Source: Erigeron canadensis
Lineage: Eukaryota > Streptophyta > Magnoliopsida > Asterales > Asteraceae
Direction of reading: 5' to 3'
Assembly: GCF_010389155.1 (NCBI RefSeq)
Contig: NC_057768.1
Coordinates: forward strand, 239,501-303,500
DNA: 64,000 nucleotides
Shown one piece after another: positions 47,449-59,430 of this stretch. A program made the position numbers and the translations under genes. A model generated the notes under the pieces. It was not told where the DNA came from, did not search any database, and was given only the letters and a program-made list of their open reading frames with translations. Numbering within the stretch: the stretch's first letter is position 1; each line of letters starts with the position of its first letter.

Positions 47449-49625
47449 TCCCACTCCCAAATCAAAATGAGAGAGACAGAGATTCAATTGTTTGTTGATG
47501 ATCTCTTATCTGTCTGTCTGTCTGTCTGTTACCAGTCCATCAATTCAATACCCCCGGGAACGAACGAAGGAAGGAAGCTTTTTTTTTTCTCTCTTCTTTT
47601 CTTTTCTTTTGTGTGTGTGGAATGTGGATGACGATGATGATACGTGACTAGTTTAGTTGCATTTCTTAACAAAAAGCAAGCCAACTCGGACTCGACTCGG
47701 TAAGAGGAGTCTAAAAGTTTTTGAAAAATCAGACTCGACTCTGACAGAGCTCAGATTGAAATTTTATATATAAATATAAATATTTTTTAAATTATATTTG
47801 ATAAATTTTAAAAATATATTCCAAACTTCAAATTTAAACATAACTTTTTAAAAAACATTAACATAATAATTTAAACTTCAAGATTACACGTTAGATTAGT
47901 TGATAGATGCACGATTCATCATCAATTTGTCCGTATCAAGGTTGGAAAATTAGTGACTCGGACTCGACTCAGCAAAGTAAGAAATCGGAAATTTTATCTT
48001 GAGAACTCGGCAGAGAAGTTCTACAACCTTGACAAAAAGTACAAATCTTCAGCCTAGTAAGTCTCATATCAAAAATGATAATTTATGTTAGATGATTATT
48101 AACATTGGTTGGATTTAGTTCTTCGACATGAAACAACCTTGTCTTATTTTCATCTAGCAAAAATAAAAGAATATATGTTATATTTTAAATTTAAAAAATT
48201 AAGATGTAAATAGCTAGTACAATAAGTTAATGACCAAAATAAATTTAAAAGAATAAAACCTTTTATAAGATAAAAAAATTAACAACCTACAATTAACAAT
48301 AACATGAATTACAAGAGTTAAAAAATAACAATAACACTTCATATCAAATAATAACAAACATGAACAAATTACTAAAGTGATATAAAAAAAACGTTTGTTT
48401 TTAATTGAGATACTACATGACCATGATTTTGTTTTTTAAAGATACAAAGGATATGAATGATGGAAAATGCTTAATAAAAACTTATTTCTATTATATATAT
48501 AATAACTTTATATGAGTGTTTTAAAGATAGTACTCCGTATATATCTTTAAAATTTAAAACAATTTGTTATGGTTGTGATAAATTTTAAATATAATTATCA
48601 ATTTAATAATCTAAAAAGAAAAAAAAAAGATAGCTAGATTAATTAGGAGTAGAATTAGACCCAAATTAGAGATGTCAAATGTACCACTAACCTTATTTTT
48701 TTAGTTACAATATAGATGTCTTATTCATAAAAAAAAAAATTTTAAAAATTACTGTGAAAACTATAATAAAAATTCGTCTAAGCCAAACCTCATTGTACTT
48801 CTTATCCATGTTACCATATCTTATACGTGAGTGTTTTTCTCCACAAATCACCCTAACTAAAAATAAACCAAATTATATGATAATGACGTATAAAAGAATC
48901 AAAAGATAAGATTAGAAAAAAGACTTGATAAAATCCATATGTTAAATCTTAACGATATTAGTTTGATTTTTAACCATATAAGGTAGGTCGATTAATATTT
49001 TCCGTCAAAAATCTCCACCATTAAACAAATACTACTAGTGTTTTCCTTCCTTCCTAGTTATTCCATTCATCGAGATGTTTGATACACTTGATGTTTTGCT
49101 TCTTAATTTTTTATTTTTTTTTTAAACATAAATTTCGCTTAAAATTTCGTGTCGCAATTCAACAGCGAGGGATCTATCATACATTGTCTTAACCAGGTCC
49201 ACGCTAGAGAGCCCTCGAGATAGAAATGCATATTTTAAATACCCAATTGGGAAAAAACTCATACTAATTCTTCTAAAAGCACGACGATTAATAAGGTTAC
49301 CCAGCGCTCCCATAATTGAATTTGAATATACCACATCTCAAAGTTAGCTGAATACGGATTCGTACCTAGACCTACAAGTCACAAAGGGAACATCAAACAA
49401 TTACACAAACTCATCATTGATTAATTATTGCCTTAGTTTTACTACTGATACTAGTATACTACCACTTCTACAATCATATTTGACACTATGTTTGATATGC
49501 TATCTTTCCTCTTCTTTGTTCAAAAAAATATAAATAAACAATTTATCAGTGCATGTAATCCATGTAGTTTAACAACAAAATTCATGGCCACTATGCAATT
49601 ACAAACATCATCAGAATGCTTCAAT
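47449..49625. other. Intergenic; VIR3 5' region and RH36 3' flank
   Basis: A (TCTG)5 microsatellite at 47510-47529 lies in the presumed VIR3 leader. At 49183-49215 is a copy of the GTCTTAACCAGGTCCACGCT segment shared with 17.47 kb. The rest is AT-rich without a supported gene. Confidence 0.45.
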
Positions 49626-51859
49626 CTACTCTACCAACTGCTTCATAGTAAATTTCTCTCTTTTTCGTTTCTTGCTCTTGTTCTTGTTCATAAATCCTTT
49701 TTCAGCCAAGCCTTTCATCTTCTGTGCTTTCCTTGCTTTCTCCGTCTCTTCAAACCCATCATCCGACATTTTCATTTTTGCCACATGTCTCGCATCAAAA
49801 ACCTGTACATCTCACATTTAAATTTATTTATTTTTTTAAAAAAATAACATGCTGCTGTATACTTAACATACCAGGGCAAAAGTTAAAAAAACATTTTAAG
49901 AGAAATGCACAATATTTCAATTTTTTTACCTTTTTAATATCTTCAAGTACATCATCCTCTTTACATTCAAACTTCTCCAATTCTTTCCCAAGATCTTTTT
50001 CTACCTCCTTAATAAGATCAACTTCTTTCTGCCAAAAATTCATTTCAGATAAAGTAACATTGCTTAATCAAAGGTTAAACATTGAAGACATGATAAAGTT
50101 CACAAGAGCTACTTGCTTTTGTAGCTAAAAAATACCAAAATATTATGTTTAATGGCAATTCTTGCTTTAAGCTTGTACTAGTTAACCTTACAGCAAACAA
50201 AAAAGAAGCTTTTTGTCATGTTTGAATATAAACCAATTTGGGGTGTGTTTGAATGTGCATCCAGGAAGTGAGAATTTGATGTCACATAATAAGAATAAAG
50301 TAATCGACAAAGATAAATTGTGTTACAGGAAATGCATAAAACAATTTCTCACTTGAATGACTAAACTTAATGCTAGTCCTCCTCTGCCAGCTCTAGCTGT
50401 ACGTCCAACACGATGAACATAGTCCCTTGGATCTCTGAAATAGTTTACAGAAAAATGGAGGGGATTGAAGTTTTTTTTTTTGTAAATAAAATACACATTT
50501 ATAGAGTTTACCTTGGTATATTATAGTTAATCACAAGATCAACTGTCGGAATATCCAAACCCCGACTGGCAACATCAGTAGCAAGTAATACAGGAACCTT
50601 CCCGGATTTAAATTTGTGAAGTGCAGACAACCTTAAAGATTGCGATTTGTATGAATGCAAAGCAGCTACTTCCAGACCAAGCACTTCCATCAACAAACCC
50701 AAACGATGACAATCCCTGGCCATCAACATATTAATACTCGTATGAAAAAATGACGTGAATTACTATAAAAATAATAGGAAAAGTTATATTCTTGCACACA
50801 TGACACATATAACATAGATACCTGCATCTGGAAACAAAAATTATGGCAGATCGAATCCCCATATCTTCCATACGCCGTGATAAAATGTGATACAGATAAA
50901 CATCCTTGACAGTTTCTGGGACAAACACATACTGTTGTTTAAGAGTGTCAACTGTTTGCAACCCTTCATATGCAGCATAAAAATATGCCTTGTTCATAGA
51001 AACGTCAAGTAAAGCTTGAAGGTTGCTTGTCATTGTTGCAGAAAATAACAAAGTCTGTCTGTTTTTGGGTAAGCACTTGAATACCACTCTCAACTCTGCT
51101 TCAAAGCCAACATCTAGAACTCTATCAGCCTCATCCAACACTAAGAACTAATAATTAAGAACATATTATTACCACAATCGTAACAAAGACAGCATGGCAA
51201 AAAAAGCAAGTAAACAAAATGCTATTTTGCAACACAAAAAATATCAGGGATACCTTGGTGTTGGAAAAAACAGCAGGAACATCTGGACTCTGTTCAATAA
51301 GAACTTTAAGTCTACCAGGAGTGGCAATAACAACATGAGGACGTCTCATCAATGCTTGCGACTGCGTGATCATATCCATCCCACCAACTATAACAGCACA
51401 TTTTAAATTCAAACACGATCCAAGTGCCTTGAACTGTTCAGCCAATTGGTACGCAAGTTCACGAGTAGGAGTCACCACCAAACAAAAAACACCGAAAGGA
51501 TCCTTGGCAAGGCGATGGAGAATCGGCAATGCGAAAGCGGCTGTTTTACCACTTCCGGTTTGTGCCAAGCCTAACACGTCGTCCCCGGCAAGGATATGTG
51601 GGATGCAATTTTGTTGAACGGGTGTAGGCTTTTTCATGCCTAATTCTTTGCAAGTTTGCAGAGCCCAATCTGAAAGACCTAGATCAGAAAATGTTTTATT
51701 ACTGGTGTTAGGATTTGATGATGATGTGTCTTTGACAAACTGATGATGGTAGGAGCTAGGATTATCAGCAACTGTGGAGGCAGACTCAGAGGATTCATGT
51801 CTTGGTTTGCGAGAAAATAAGGGGAAGTTTTCGTCGATAAGGTCTTCTTGGTCTGTCAT
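49626..51859 (-). CDS. RH36: DEAD-box ATP-dependent RNA helicase 36
   Basis: Nucleolar RNA helicase for pre-rRNA (18S) processing, orthologous by sequence to Arabidopsis RH36/SWA3, which is needed for female gametophyte progression; the ortholog role is inferred. Six coding exons in phase: 51254-51859, 50822-51147, 50512-50715, 50353-50434, 49930-50028, 49626-49802; 1494 nt, 497 aa. The Q motif spans about 57-82 ([23 protein letters not shown]). Motif I is AQTGSGKT 99-106; Ia PTRELA; Ib TPGR; II DEAD 207-210; [29 protein letters not shown]. The C-terminal tail is Lys-rich ([15 protein letters not shown]). All helicase motifs are intact. The last exon was fixed by frame: the TAG at 49626 closes it. 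A leader intron precedes the start, and intron 1 may be U12-type. Confidence 0.93.
51148..51253 (-). other. RH36: Possible U12-type GT-AG intron (RH36 intron 1)
   Basis: On the minus strand the donor is GTATCCCTGA, one or two changes from the U12 consensus GTATCCTTT. The 3' end TGTTCTTAATTATTAG has a branch-like TTCTTAAT about nine bases before the AG and little pyrimidine tract. The donor fit is imperfect, so U2 splicing remains possible. Confidence 0.4.
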
Positions 51860-51879
51860 AATTAATAACGAGAGTTACA

Positions 51880-53547
51880 CTGCACAACAACGAATACAAT
51901 TACAAAAGTTAAAATCTAAAAGTAAAAGTAAAATGCAACGTCAATGCCAAAATGCATACAATGTTTTTTTTTTTTTAACAAAAGTGAACTATATATTAAC
52001 ATTGTTCAAATATGCCTGTCTACAATTTATTAGTCAAATGGACTGCCCAGTGTACTAAGAAATGACCTTCATTCATCCTATCCATACTAGATACTACCAA
52101 TCTATAACAGATACTCCTATCCATATTCAATCAATATTCACACATTCCAGTTAACAATGTAAGCTAATAAATACTAATACCAAGATCACGCTTTTCAATC
52201 CAGTCAACAACTGATCCATATATTCTCAACAAAATTTGGTTGGATTCCCCATTCCTGATACTCTTCAAGTACATTTGTAGTATTAGGGTTTATGGTTCCT
52301 ATGTTCTAAAACAAGAGTAAAGACCATTATTACAAGATAGCATTCTCAGTTTCTCACCAAAGTAGCATGTATTAGTTACCAAAAATTATAAGAAAAAACT
52401 TATTATTTTAGTTCTCAACTTTCCAATCTTTACACTTTAGTCATACTGGTTTATTTAGGTTTAAAAGCATCAGTGAAGAAATGGTTGTTGTTTACAGTCA
52501 TGATTCTTGGATGTCAATATTTCTAAAATCTTCACTCAGTAACTTGCAACATTGGTTGCACCTGTTATCTCCACGTTGGCAGTGACACATTATGACATCG
52601 GACACACAAGCTTAAACAGTTCCAAAATGATACATCAGCAGCCACATAAGTGAGCATCATGACTTATCGTCACCAGTGTTGTTTCACCTTTATGTGGTTA
52701 AACCCCAAACCAATTTTTATATGGAACTTATAAACAGATAATTATGCAGCTTATAAACTTGTAAAAAAGAGATTTCTTAATCAAGTTTTCAACCCATCAG
52801 TGATTGCTGAAAACAGAGGGTCGATGTGTTTTTCAAGGCCACCACTTACTATAATTCTTGAGCTACTTAGTGAAGTGATGCTGTGATGCAGGCGAATTTG
52901 TCAATTAAGATAGTAACCATTGAACTAATGCACTTGACCTCATTAGTCCATCTTGGACGAACAAGAACTAGAACCGTTTACTTGTTTAATGTTGCAAAGA
53001 TAAACAACCCAATAACTGAGGTACTAATCTCCTCAAGGATTGGGCCATCCGCATCAACAGCTGCTAGCAGAGTAATAGGTTTTCTCGTATATGTATAAAA
53101 AATAAAAGGAATGATATTCATATTGAGACTTGATAAGACAGTGTAAGAAGAAGCAATGCGACCCCGGGAATAGAAAGTTGGATTTCGTTCGGGCAAACGG
53201 TTACCTAGACTAGAGTGCTTGTTCTAAATCCGATAGGTATCAATCAACATATATGTTTGTAAACCTAAACATTTATCAGTCTCGCATAATAAATACAAAA
53301 TAGTTTCAAAATCCGTCAACAAGCAATCCCATGTATATACAACTAAATTGTATAGTAGTAGGAAGATATAACATGTATATTGAAGATTTCATCAGTTGTA
53401 TAAAATTGGGAGGATCTGACAAAGTATAAGACAGCTTTCTTTAAAAGGCAACTAGTTAGTACCTAATTCATAGGCGGCACAACTTGTACACATCTTAAAC
53501 CTCATGACACGAATATTATAGACAAAAAGATGTGGGCTTTAACTTAC
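51880..53547 (-). other. RH36: Putative 5' UTR intron of RH36
   Basis: A strong donor TCTCTG then GTAAGTTAAAG lies at 53547, and a strong acceptor TTCGTTGTTGTGCAG ends at 51880, twenty bases before the ATG. The leader exon would be about 53548-53650. A 72-codon minus-strand frame inside (52978-53196) is unrecognised. Confidence 0.5.
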
Positions 53548-53649
53548 CAGAGATGATGACGACGGTAAAAGGAGGTTCGGGAGCGGTGGTAACGCCGGTG
53601 ACTACTTTTGGTAAAATTGACTGGTGAAAAGGGAAGAAAAGGGAAATGT

Positions 53650-54440
53650 AGGGATATCAAATTATCAAAATGTATTATACTACTTTTAAGTTATGGGCTT
53701 CGGCAGTTAGTGGGCTATATCAAATGGGCTAGATATAAATTAAAAATGTCAATTGGGTTATCATTGTTAGAATGTTACTATTGTTAATGGTCATTCTTAA
53801 ACTTATCAAATGGATTAAAGGTTTTATATTAGAAAAGAGCAGGGGCTCAGGAAAAACACCAGCTTAATAAATACAGTATAAAGTTTTGAAACAATAAAAG
53901 AGAGGAGACTTGGTTGCATGTTTAGTCATTTGCCCGATTTATTTAACGGAGAAACTTAAGAAGTAGGCTTTGACCGGACATTATACATGAGAGATGCAGA
54001 TGTATTAAAAGTCCTTAAATTTTTTTTTTTTTTAATAAGTGGTGTAAGTTTAAAAGGCCCACATTTACCAGATTGGCCCAATATTTGGATTAAATGGGTC
54101 CAATTTAGATCTTATACAATTTCTAAATTGGCAAGATTCTAAATTCCTGGGCCTAACTTGTTCTTTAATTTAGATCTTATACAATTTCTCATTACTGGCT
54201 AATGGCTACTTTATATTTCTTTTATACGAGGGTTAGTACCCGCGCGTTGCGACGGTTAAACGGTGATGATAATACAAAACAGTAAGGAGGAATTGATATG
54301 CGTGTGTGTAAATAGAAAGAAGAGAAAGAAGTTACTGTATGTTAGATCATGGTAGGGTGTTTGTCTAATTGTGTTTAAAGATATAGAATTAGAAGTAACT
54401 AGATTATTGACCCGCGTAATACGCGAGTATTCATATATAA
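53650..54440. other. Intergenic; two GC-rich repeat cores
   Basis: CCCGCGCGTTGCGACGG at 54239-54255 and CCCGCGTAATACGCGAG at 54411-54427 are copies of the dispersed motif. The second is preceded by ACTAG (54398-54402), the complement of a Helitron-type CTAGT end. No gene is seen. Confidence 0.45.
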
Positions 54441-55403
54441 TCTCTTATATAAATAAAACAAAATTTTTATGACATCATTAAATTTTAAAAAATGTTTACA
54501 CGTCATTATTAGACTCATTCCTATTAATTATCTCTTTATTATTATCTTGATTTATGACATCATCCTATTTAAGGTTTAAACTTAGTTAATAATTTATGAT
54601 TTTTTATTTTCTAAGCTTAAGTCTCATGTAAATTAAAATGTAATTATTTAATTTATTTTTTTAAACGACTTTCAAAATAATATCACCATACCTTTTCGTC
54701 TTAATATTATCAATTAGTCCGAGTATATTAAATAAAAGACAATTGTTATGACATCGTCATTTTATAAAAATAGCTTATTTGTCATCTCTAAATTCTCCTA
54801 TTTAAGGTTCTTTAGTTAATTTATGATTTTTTCTTTTCCAAGCTTAAGTCTCATGTAAATTAAAATGTAATTATTTAATTTATTTCTTTTTAAACGACTT
54901 TCAAAATAATATCACCATATCTTTTCGTCTTAATATTATCATTTAGTCTGAGTATATTAAATAAAAGACAATTGTTATGACATCGTCATTCTATTAAAAT
55001 AGCTTATTTGTCATCTCTAAATTCTTTCTTAAAGTTTAGGATTTTTTTTTACTTTTGATATACGTACTTTGCTTCTTTAAATTTATTTCATTTTTTTTTA
55101 TATTTATAATGTACTTTTCTATTAAAAAAATATAAGTTTTTTATTTTCTTTTGAAATTTTTTATATTTTATACATTGTCTTTTAACTTTCAATAATCTAA
55201 ATAATTTTATTCTAAAAGACTATTAATTTATCCTCATATTATGCGAGTAAATATGTTAATTATATTTATTTGAAATATAAGGTATAATATTCCGAGGTTA
55301 TGAGTATGGTTGAACTATCCCATATTTCTTAAACATTAACATAACTTAATATTATAAAACTTTTATTAATAAGTCCGGGTTGAACCCGGGTTAATTAGTT
55401 AGT
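54441..55403 (+). mobile_element. Helitron-like element 1 (non-autonomous)
   Basis: Starts TCTCTTATATAAATAAAACA with A before it. Ends with the perfect hairpin CCGGGTTGAACCCGG (55375-55389), a short AT linker, and TTAGT with T outside. The TC start, the 3' hairpin a few bases before a CTRRT-like end, and A/T flanks fit a Helitron. The final TTAGT departs from CTRRT by one base. No Rep/helicase coding sequence. An internal 227-bp tandem duplication is listed separately. Confidence 0.65.
54613..55028. repeat. 227-bp tandem duplication within Helitron-like element 1
   Basis: AAGCTTAAGTCTCATGTAAA begins at 54613 and again at 54840. The copies stay aligned through GACAATTGTTATGACATCGT and TTGTCATCTCTAAATTC, with few changes; the second copy is cut short near 55028. 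Confidence 0.85.
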
Positions 55404-55910
55404 TAATAACATGTTATCATTTCATGACATCATATTATTTGATATAAATAAAAAAAAAGTAATAAATATTTGATTTTTTACATAAGATGAGCTATTTGAT
55501 TTTAAATAAGAAAAATCATATAAATATATTTTTTTAACATATTATTTATTCTTCAATTTCATATTAGTAGAATTTATTAATTTCATGTAATCAAAATTCA
55601 AGGTTAAGTTTAAAACTTAAGATTGTATACTAAGTCAACATTTATAATTTCATGGTATATAAAATACAAAGTCAATATTAAAGCTATTTGATTCGGTGAA
55701 ATTTGAAATTAACTTAGCCTTCAATTATATGTTATATATACGTATATTATAGTTTCAGTTGATATATGCATAACATAAAATCAAAACTTACAAATTAAAT
55801 TTTATAGGTAAAGTTTATTCTTTTAAAACCTTTTCTAAGATTTTATATATACTTTTATTATCATATATTAATATTATTTAAATACAGAAAGTTATATTTT
55901 GTTTAAGATA

Positions 55911-56976
55911 TCTCTTATATAAATAAAACCAAATTCTTATGACATCATGATTTTCTAAGCAAAGCACACTTGTCATTATTAGAATTCTTTATACCAATTA
56001 TTTATTTTTTATTGTATTGATCTATAACATCATCTTTGTTTAAAGTTTAAGTCATTTTCTAATTATTTATTATTTATTATTTATAATTTAATTTTTTTCT
56101 AGCCTATGTCTTATGTAAATTAAAATATTGTGATTATTTTATTTATGATTTATTTTACTTTTATTTTTGGTTATTTATGATGTTATTTTTTCTAACAAAA
56201 AAAGTTTTATTTTTATTTTATAAAAACTCTAATAACTTATACATAGTCTTTTAAATTTCTGTCATCTACATATTTTTGTAATAACAGATATTAAATTAAG
56301 GTTAAGTCACCAGATAAACAATGTACTTTCCGTCATTTACATGGTTGCCCATTGAACTGGATTATTGATGTGTATCACCCATATTCTTTTTATTTTTTTA
56401 CATGGTTGACCAACTGCTAACCTGATGACCTACTATAACAGGTTAATCTATATTTACATGATTGCTCATTGAACTGGATTACTAATGTACTTTCCCTCAT
56501 TTACATAGATACCAATTGAACTGGATTATTAGTATATATCACCAACATATTTTTCTATTTTTTACTTGGTTGACTAAATGTTGACCTGATGACCTATTAA
56601 AAATGTAAACATATCTACTATATGCTTGTACAGTTATTATATAATATTATAATATGGTTACATAATAATCTCCTCTATTTCTATCCATTGATTCCAATTG
56701 TTGCTTTTATATTGCAAATTTTTATGGAAAATTGATGAAACATAAGGTATAATATTATGAAGTTATGAGTAATATACATATTTTGTTGTTTACGCACACT
56801 AAATAAATTTGATACAAAAATTTAAAGGTAGCTATATGCATTTTGCTTATCAAAACTATAAAATGTTTCAGTTAATTATAATACCCAATCAATTTCATCG
56901 CAACTCCAGTGGTGAATACATGTTTTTACAAAACTTTTATTAAAATGCACTGGTTGAACCCAGGTTATTAGCTAGT
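55911..56976 (+). mobile_element. Helitron-like element 2 (non-autonomous)
   Basis: Starts TCTCTTATATAAATAAAACC with A before it, almost identical to element 1 for the first 40 bases (through TTATGACATCAT). Ends TGGTTGAACCCA hairpin, GGTTATTAG, then a perfect CTAGT at 56972-56976. The interiors of the two elements diverge, as expected for non-autonomous Helitrons sharing only ends. The 3' flanking base is A rather than T. Confidence 0.68.
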
Positions 56977-59430
56977 AAAGTAGAAAGACTAATGTTGTAT
57001 TTGACCAATTTTAAATTCAATGATGAATCATCATTTTGATATTAACGTTGTAACTAACATTCGAAGTTCATCTAATGATCATTGTTAATTTAAGACTCTT
57101 TTATTTATAAATGATGTCATCTTTCACTTAAGTTTGAGTTAAGTCGACTTTAAACCCTTCATATTGTGGATTGTATGAACTATTTTATTCAAACCCTCTC
57201 TTCAACTATCGTTCAAAATTTTTGTGAAAAATTTATTGTGATTTATTAAAAAATTTCAACTTTAATTAATATATCTTGTAAGATTTCACTCTACAATTTT
57301 TTTAATTCTTTATTTTGATAGATTATAGTTCTTTAGCCCGAACGCAAAAACAATTTTCACTGTAATTCCTAACCATAATCGCTTATTCCCTTTGATTTCT
57401 TACTAAGCCATGGTTTGTTTGTTTCCTTCAACTATTTTGTGGCTATATTTGGTATTTTTGTATTATTTTTTAATAAATTGTAGCGCATAATTTATGTGAA
57501 TTTATATATAAATAAATTCTTTTTATTAGTTACAATTTTAAAAAATTTTACCATTTAAACAATAAGTGTATAGAGATATAATAAAATACAAATGATAGTA
57601 ATAGATTGAAAATAAATAATGCATGATAATGATAGTAATAGATTAGAAAGAATTAGCACACAAATATACATTAAACAATAGCAATAATTATTATTATTAT
57701 TTTATCGTTTAAGTTTGAATCTACCTTTTGTCTAAACTATAAAGTAGAATAACTAAAATTGTGTTTGACCAATTATAAAGTCAATGATTATAACATCATT
57801 TTGATCTAAGCGAAGTAATTTATACCATTAATATCTTATCTTTTAAAATATCTTCACTACCCCTTTAGATTTTACAATAATTTGCACCACTCGACATCGC
57901 CACCATCACCAATAATTGCGACATCACCACTTGTCGCTAACACTACCTAAACGCCGTCACAATCACCACCGTCGCATCACGCAAGTACCGTGCTTTAAAA
58001 ATGAAAACTCATCTAATGGTCATTATTTCTCCATTGTATAATTTAAGACTCTCTTATATATAGATGATGACATCTTTCACTTAAGTTTGAGTTAAGTTAA
58101 TTTAAGCCTTTCATATCTAAAAATTATATGAATTATTTTATTCAAACCCTTTCTTATTAACTATCATTCAAAATTTATGCTTTTTTGATTTTTTTTAAAA
58201 ACTATTTTAGTATATATTGCAGCACATAGTTTATGTGAATTTATGTTCAAGAAAAATTATTTTGTTGGTTATTAATTTATTATTTTAAAAAACTTTACCG
58301 CTTAAACAATATATGTATAGAGATAATATATAATATAAAAACTAAAATACAAATAATAGTATTAAATTGAAAAGAAACAATGCATGATCATGATAATAAT
58401 ATGTTCAAAAGAATTAGGTTTTTTCTCCGTGAATATACATTAAAGATAGCTATTATTATTATTATTAGTTTATCTTTAAAGTTTGAATACCATATTTAAA
58501 ATTGATGTTTGATAACAATAATAGAGCTATTAAAAATTAGCTATGTTAACAAAAAGAGAAAAAAAATATAATTTAAAACTTTATGTTTAATATAAAATAG
58601 ATAGATACCTTACATTTTAGTGTTAGTTGTTAGATGCATAACTTTTAGTAGTTAGAAATAGTCATTTTTTTTATATTAGCCGATTAAATTATTGATAGAT
58701 AAAAATCATTATAAAAGTTCAATGCACTTTATATTTTGTCTAAATAATTACGTAGAAGTTTTAATGTCGTGTTTGCTTAAAAATAAATTTGGTAATAATA
58801 TAATTATTTTGATCTAAGGGTTGTAACTAAAAATTTGAACTCATCTAATTCTTGTTTCTTCATAAAAGAATTTAGCCTTAAAAAATTAAATAGTGATCAT
58901 AATAATAATATATTACTTAACCAATAGCATATAAATTAAAATGTATCCATATTTCAACTGCATGATTACTGTTAACCGAAATCTAAATAACCACTAATGT
59001 AACTTCATGTTTTCTAGTGGATTTATTCTTACCAGGTTAAATATTTATCAACTTATGATACTAAAAAATTTTAACATGTCATTAATTATATATGTTTTAC
59101 TCGTATTACGGCGGTAATAATTTAGTTAATATTAATATTATTATCATTATTATTAATTTTATGGCACATGAATTTGAAGGGAAGTTTACATGTACATGTG
59201 TTGTTATACTAATTATTTACGGCCATGATTAATAATAATTATATATGGTATATAATTTAAAGGAGTTTTTTTGTCTACTCATATAAAATATAAGTATTAA
59301 TATTGTCATTTAATAAAGTTGAAATAATTAAATTTGATCTAATAGTTATAAATCAAAGATGGAACTCATCTAAGGGTTCTTATTTGTTTATGGATGAATT
59401 TAGGACCTTGTTATATATATATTGGTAGAT
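56977..59430. repeat. Degenerate repeats of one AT-rich unit
   Basis: Phrases such as ATCATTTTGATCTAAG, AACTCATCTAATGGTCATTA, ATGATGACATCTTTCACTTA and TATTTTATTCAAACCCT recur near 57000-57210, 57770-58170, 58770-58860 and 59310-59420 with heavy divergence. GC-rich core-like stretches (CACCGTCGCATCACGCAAGT near 57969) lie between. No coding sequence is recognised. Confidence 0.5.

Noticed and set aside
49621..49623. TGA at 49621 as the RH36 stop codon
   Set aside because: It requires a different frame in the last exon; counting from the acceptor at 49802 puts the in-frame stop at the TAG 49626-49628.
13388..51859. A functional cluster linking PNO1, RH36 and others
   Set aside because: The genes are far apart, interrupted by unrelated genes and transposons, and have no shared promoter signals.
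52978..53196. 72-codon minus-strand frame as a separate gene
   Set aside because: No recognisable family, and it lies between strong leader-intron splice sites of RH36; kept only as an open question.
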